Shown here piece by piece: positions 5,613 through 6,784 of a DNA stretch of 6,784 nucleotides. The notes beneath the pieces were generated by a model. It was given only the letters and a program-made list of their open reading frames with translations, ran no database searches and was not told the DNA's origin. The stretch is from Pseudomonadota bacterium. Lineage in GTDB: Bacteria > Pseudomonadota > Gammaproteobacteria > Burkholderiales > Burkholderiaceae_C. Location of the stretch: contig JAEYPG010000390.1 of the NCBI GenBank assembly GCA_023410975.1, forward strand, positions 1-6,784, given 5' to 3'. The number at the start of each line of letters is the position of its first letter. Within the stretch, counting starts at the first letter, position 1. The position numbers were made by a program, and so were the translations under genes.

Positions 5613-6575
5613 ATGAAGAAGCTTTTGACCTCCGTGGTTCTTGGCCTTGCCATGGCCACTGGCGCACATGCGCAAGCCTGGCCCAGCAAGCCGGTCACGC
5701 TGGTCGTGCCGTTTCCGGCGGGCGGCTCCACCGACATGATCGCCCGCACGCTGGGCGCCAAGCTGCAGGAGAAGCTGGGCAGCACCTTCATCGTGGACAA
5801 CAAGCCCGGTGCCGGCGGCACGCTGGGCGCCGCCGCGGTCAAGCGCGCGGCGCCGGACGGCTACACGCTGCTGGTGTCCTCGCTGGGGCCCTTCGTGATC
5901 GGGCCGCACCTGATCAAGAGCACCGGCTACGACCCGCTCAAGGACTTCGACTACATCACCGTGGCGGTGCAGGCGCCCAACGTGCTGACCGTGCCGGGCA
6001 GCTCTCCGCACAAGAGCTTCGCCGAGCTGCTGGCCACCCTGAAGGCCAACCCGGGGAAGATGACCTTCGCCTCCGCGGGCAACGGCACCAGCGACCACCT
6101 CACGGCCGAGCTGTTCTGGCAGGCGACCGGGACAAGCGCCGCACACGTGCCCTACAAGGGCGGCGCCCCGGCCATCCAGGACCTCATCGGCGGCCAGGTC
6201 GACGCCACCTTCATGAACATCAACACCGGGCTGCCCAACTACAAGGCCGGCAAGCTCCGGCCCCTGGCCATCACCAGCGACAAGCGCTCGCCCCTGCTGC
6301 CCGACGTGCCGACGATGGCGGAGCTGGGCTTGAAGGAGGTCACGGTGTATTCGTGGCAGGCCTTTGCCGCGCCCAAGGGGCTGCCGGCGGACGTCAAGGC
6401 CAGGCTGCGCGACACGCTGGTGGCCGGGCTGAACGACCCGGCCGTGAAGCCCAAGCTGCAGGAGCTGGGCTTCGAGATCGTGGCCAACACCCCCGAGCAG
6501 TTCACGGCCTTCCAGGCGGCGGAGTTCCAGCGCTGGAAGAAGGTGATCGAGACCGGAAAGATCACCGCCGACTGA
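5613..6575 (+). CDS. Bug/TctC-family periplasmic solute-binding protein
   Basis: Predicted periplasmic receptor of 320 residues of the tripartite tricarboxylate transporter binding-protein family (TctC, called Bug in Bordetella). Residues 1-20 are a classical signal peptide: MKK, a hydrophobic core, and an AHA cleavage site before Q21. The mature protein starts with the family's first strand, WPSKPVTLVVPFPAGGSTD (23-41), then DNKPGAGG (62-69), PDGYTLL (81-87), YDPLKDF (106-112), a typical HVPYKGGAPAIQDLIGGQVD block (178-197) and PDVPTM in the C-terminal half. Length and order are normal. It lies between two galactarate-type dehydratase genes on the same strand (105 bases after the first, 50 before the second), so its ligand is probably galactarate or a related aldarate. 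No TctA/TctB membrane subunits are in the window; Burkholderiales often encode such binding proteins without them nearby. The family is sure, the ligand is inferred from context. Confidence 0.95.
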   Translation: MKKLLTSVVLGLAMATGAHAQAWPSKPVTLVVPFPAGGSTDMIARTLGAKLQEKLGSTFIVDNKPGAGGTLGAAAVKRAAPDGYTLLVSSLGPFVIGPHLIKSTGYDPLKDFDYITVAVQAPNVLTVPGSSPHKSFAELLATLKANPGKMTFASAGNGTSDHLTAELFWQATGTSAAHVPYKGGAPAIQDLIGGQVDATFMNINTGLPNYKAGKLRPLAITSDKRSPLLPDVPTMAELGLKEVTVYSWQAFAAPKGLPADVKARLRDTLVAGLNDPAVKPKLQELGFEIVANTPEQFTAFQAAEFQRWKKVIETGKITAD

Positions 6576-6625
6576 AGGCGCCCCGTGCTCCACGCCCACG
6601 CAAACCCATCACCAATCCCTGAGCC
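6576..6625 (+). other. Short intergenic spacer inside the operon
   Basis: Fifty C-rich bases between the binding-protein stop and the garD start. I see no hairpin, T-run or promoter-like element, so the two genes are probably cotranscribed. Confidence 0.5.
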
Positions 6626-6784
6626 ATGGAACCCTTGACCATCAAGATGCACGAGCGCGACAACGTCGCCATCGTCGCCAACGACGGCGGCCTGCCCGCC
6701 GGCACCGAGCTGCCCGGCGGCCTGGTGCTGCGCGAGCACGTGCCCCAGGGCCACAAGGTGGCGCTGGTGGACTTCAAGGCCGGC
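6626..6784 (+). CDS. garD: Galactarate dehydratase, GarD type (partial, N-terminal 53 codons)
   Basis: The N-terminal SAF-like domain of a UxaA/GarD-family sugar-acid dehydratase, cut by the window end. The visible part (MEPLTIKMHERDNVAIVAND, then GGLPAGTELPGGL, EHVPQGHKVALVDF) parallels the start of E. coli GarD as I recall it (DNVAIIVND, GLKAGTRFPDGL, EHIPQGHKVALLDI). The insertion with NDGGLPAGT separates GarD from altronate dehydratase UxaA. GarD is a cytoplasmic, metal-dependent enzyme, unrelated to the enolase superfamily, that converts galactarate to 5-keto-4-deoxyglucarate. It begins at ATG 6626 without a clear Shine-Dalgarno site, 50 bases after the binding-protein gene. The catalytic C-terminal domain is not in the window, so completeness cannot be judged, and a GarD-like dehydratase of other specificity remains possible. 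Confidence 0.85.
   Translation, partial: MEPLTIKMHERDNVAIVANDGGLPAGTELPGGLVLREHVPQGHKVALVDFKAG

Noticed and set aside
4260..6599. A 779-codon open frame on the minus strand opposite the dehydratase and binding-protein genes
   Set aside because: Its composition is dominated by Arg, Gly, Gln, His, Ala and Val with no recognisable domain, and the opposite strand encodes two clear families. It is a GC-bias shadow.
1..6784. Mobile elements, CRISPR arrays, tRNA/rRNA genes, toxin-antitoxin or defence systems
   Set aside because: I saw no transposase or integrase motif, spaced direct repeats, cloverleaf or defence-protein family in any reading frame.

Overview
The window looks like a chromosomal segment of a GC-rich betaproteobacterium of the order Burkholderiales, most likely the family Comamonadaceae (Polaromonas/Variovorax/Acidovorax-like). 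The clues are strong G/C bias at third codon positions, long empty shadow frames opposite real genes, a Bug/TctC-type solute-binding protein, and a talarate/galactarate dehydratase that closely resembles (from memory) the Polaromonas and Salmonella enzymes. The taxonomy is an inference.

Left part (1-1690): a two-component output protein with receiver and HD-GYP domains (cyclic-di-GMP phosphodiesterase type) runs leftwards and is cut by the window start. A non-coding gap of 336 bases with small palindromes separates it from a rightward 103-residue conserved hypothetical protein that starts at GTG and is followed by a strong intrinsic terminator. Middle part (1690-3114): an AT-rich promoter-like stretch leads into a ROK-family transcriptional regulator with a TTG start, which converges on the next gene.

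Right part (3115-6784): an aldarate (sugar diacid) catabolism locus. A LacI/GntR-type regulator is transcribed leftwards. Divergent from it are an enolase-superfamily L-talarate/galactarate dehydratase, a periplasmic Bug-type solute-binding protein, and the first 53 codons of a GarD-type galactarate dehydratase. The 155-base divergent intergenic region carries two nearly identical 16-bp palindromic operator-like sites 65 bp apart, both of the GntR type, so the LacI-type protein probably controls itself and the catabolic operon. Inferred model: the binding protein captures an aldarate such as galactarate outside the inner membrane, a transporter not seen here brings it in, and two unrelated dehydratases convert galactarate (and, for the first, L-talarate) to 5-keto-4-deoxyglucarate. 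Later enzymes would lie beyond the right edge.

I see no tRNA, rRNA, CRISPR array, insertion sequence or phage gene. The families are all known. The most noteworthy points are the pairing of two non-homologous galactarate dehydratases in one apparent operon, the twin operators, and the degenerate signature residues in the HD-GYP and ROK proteins.
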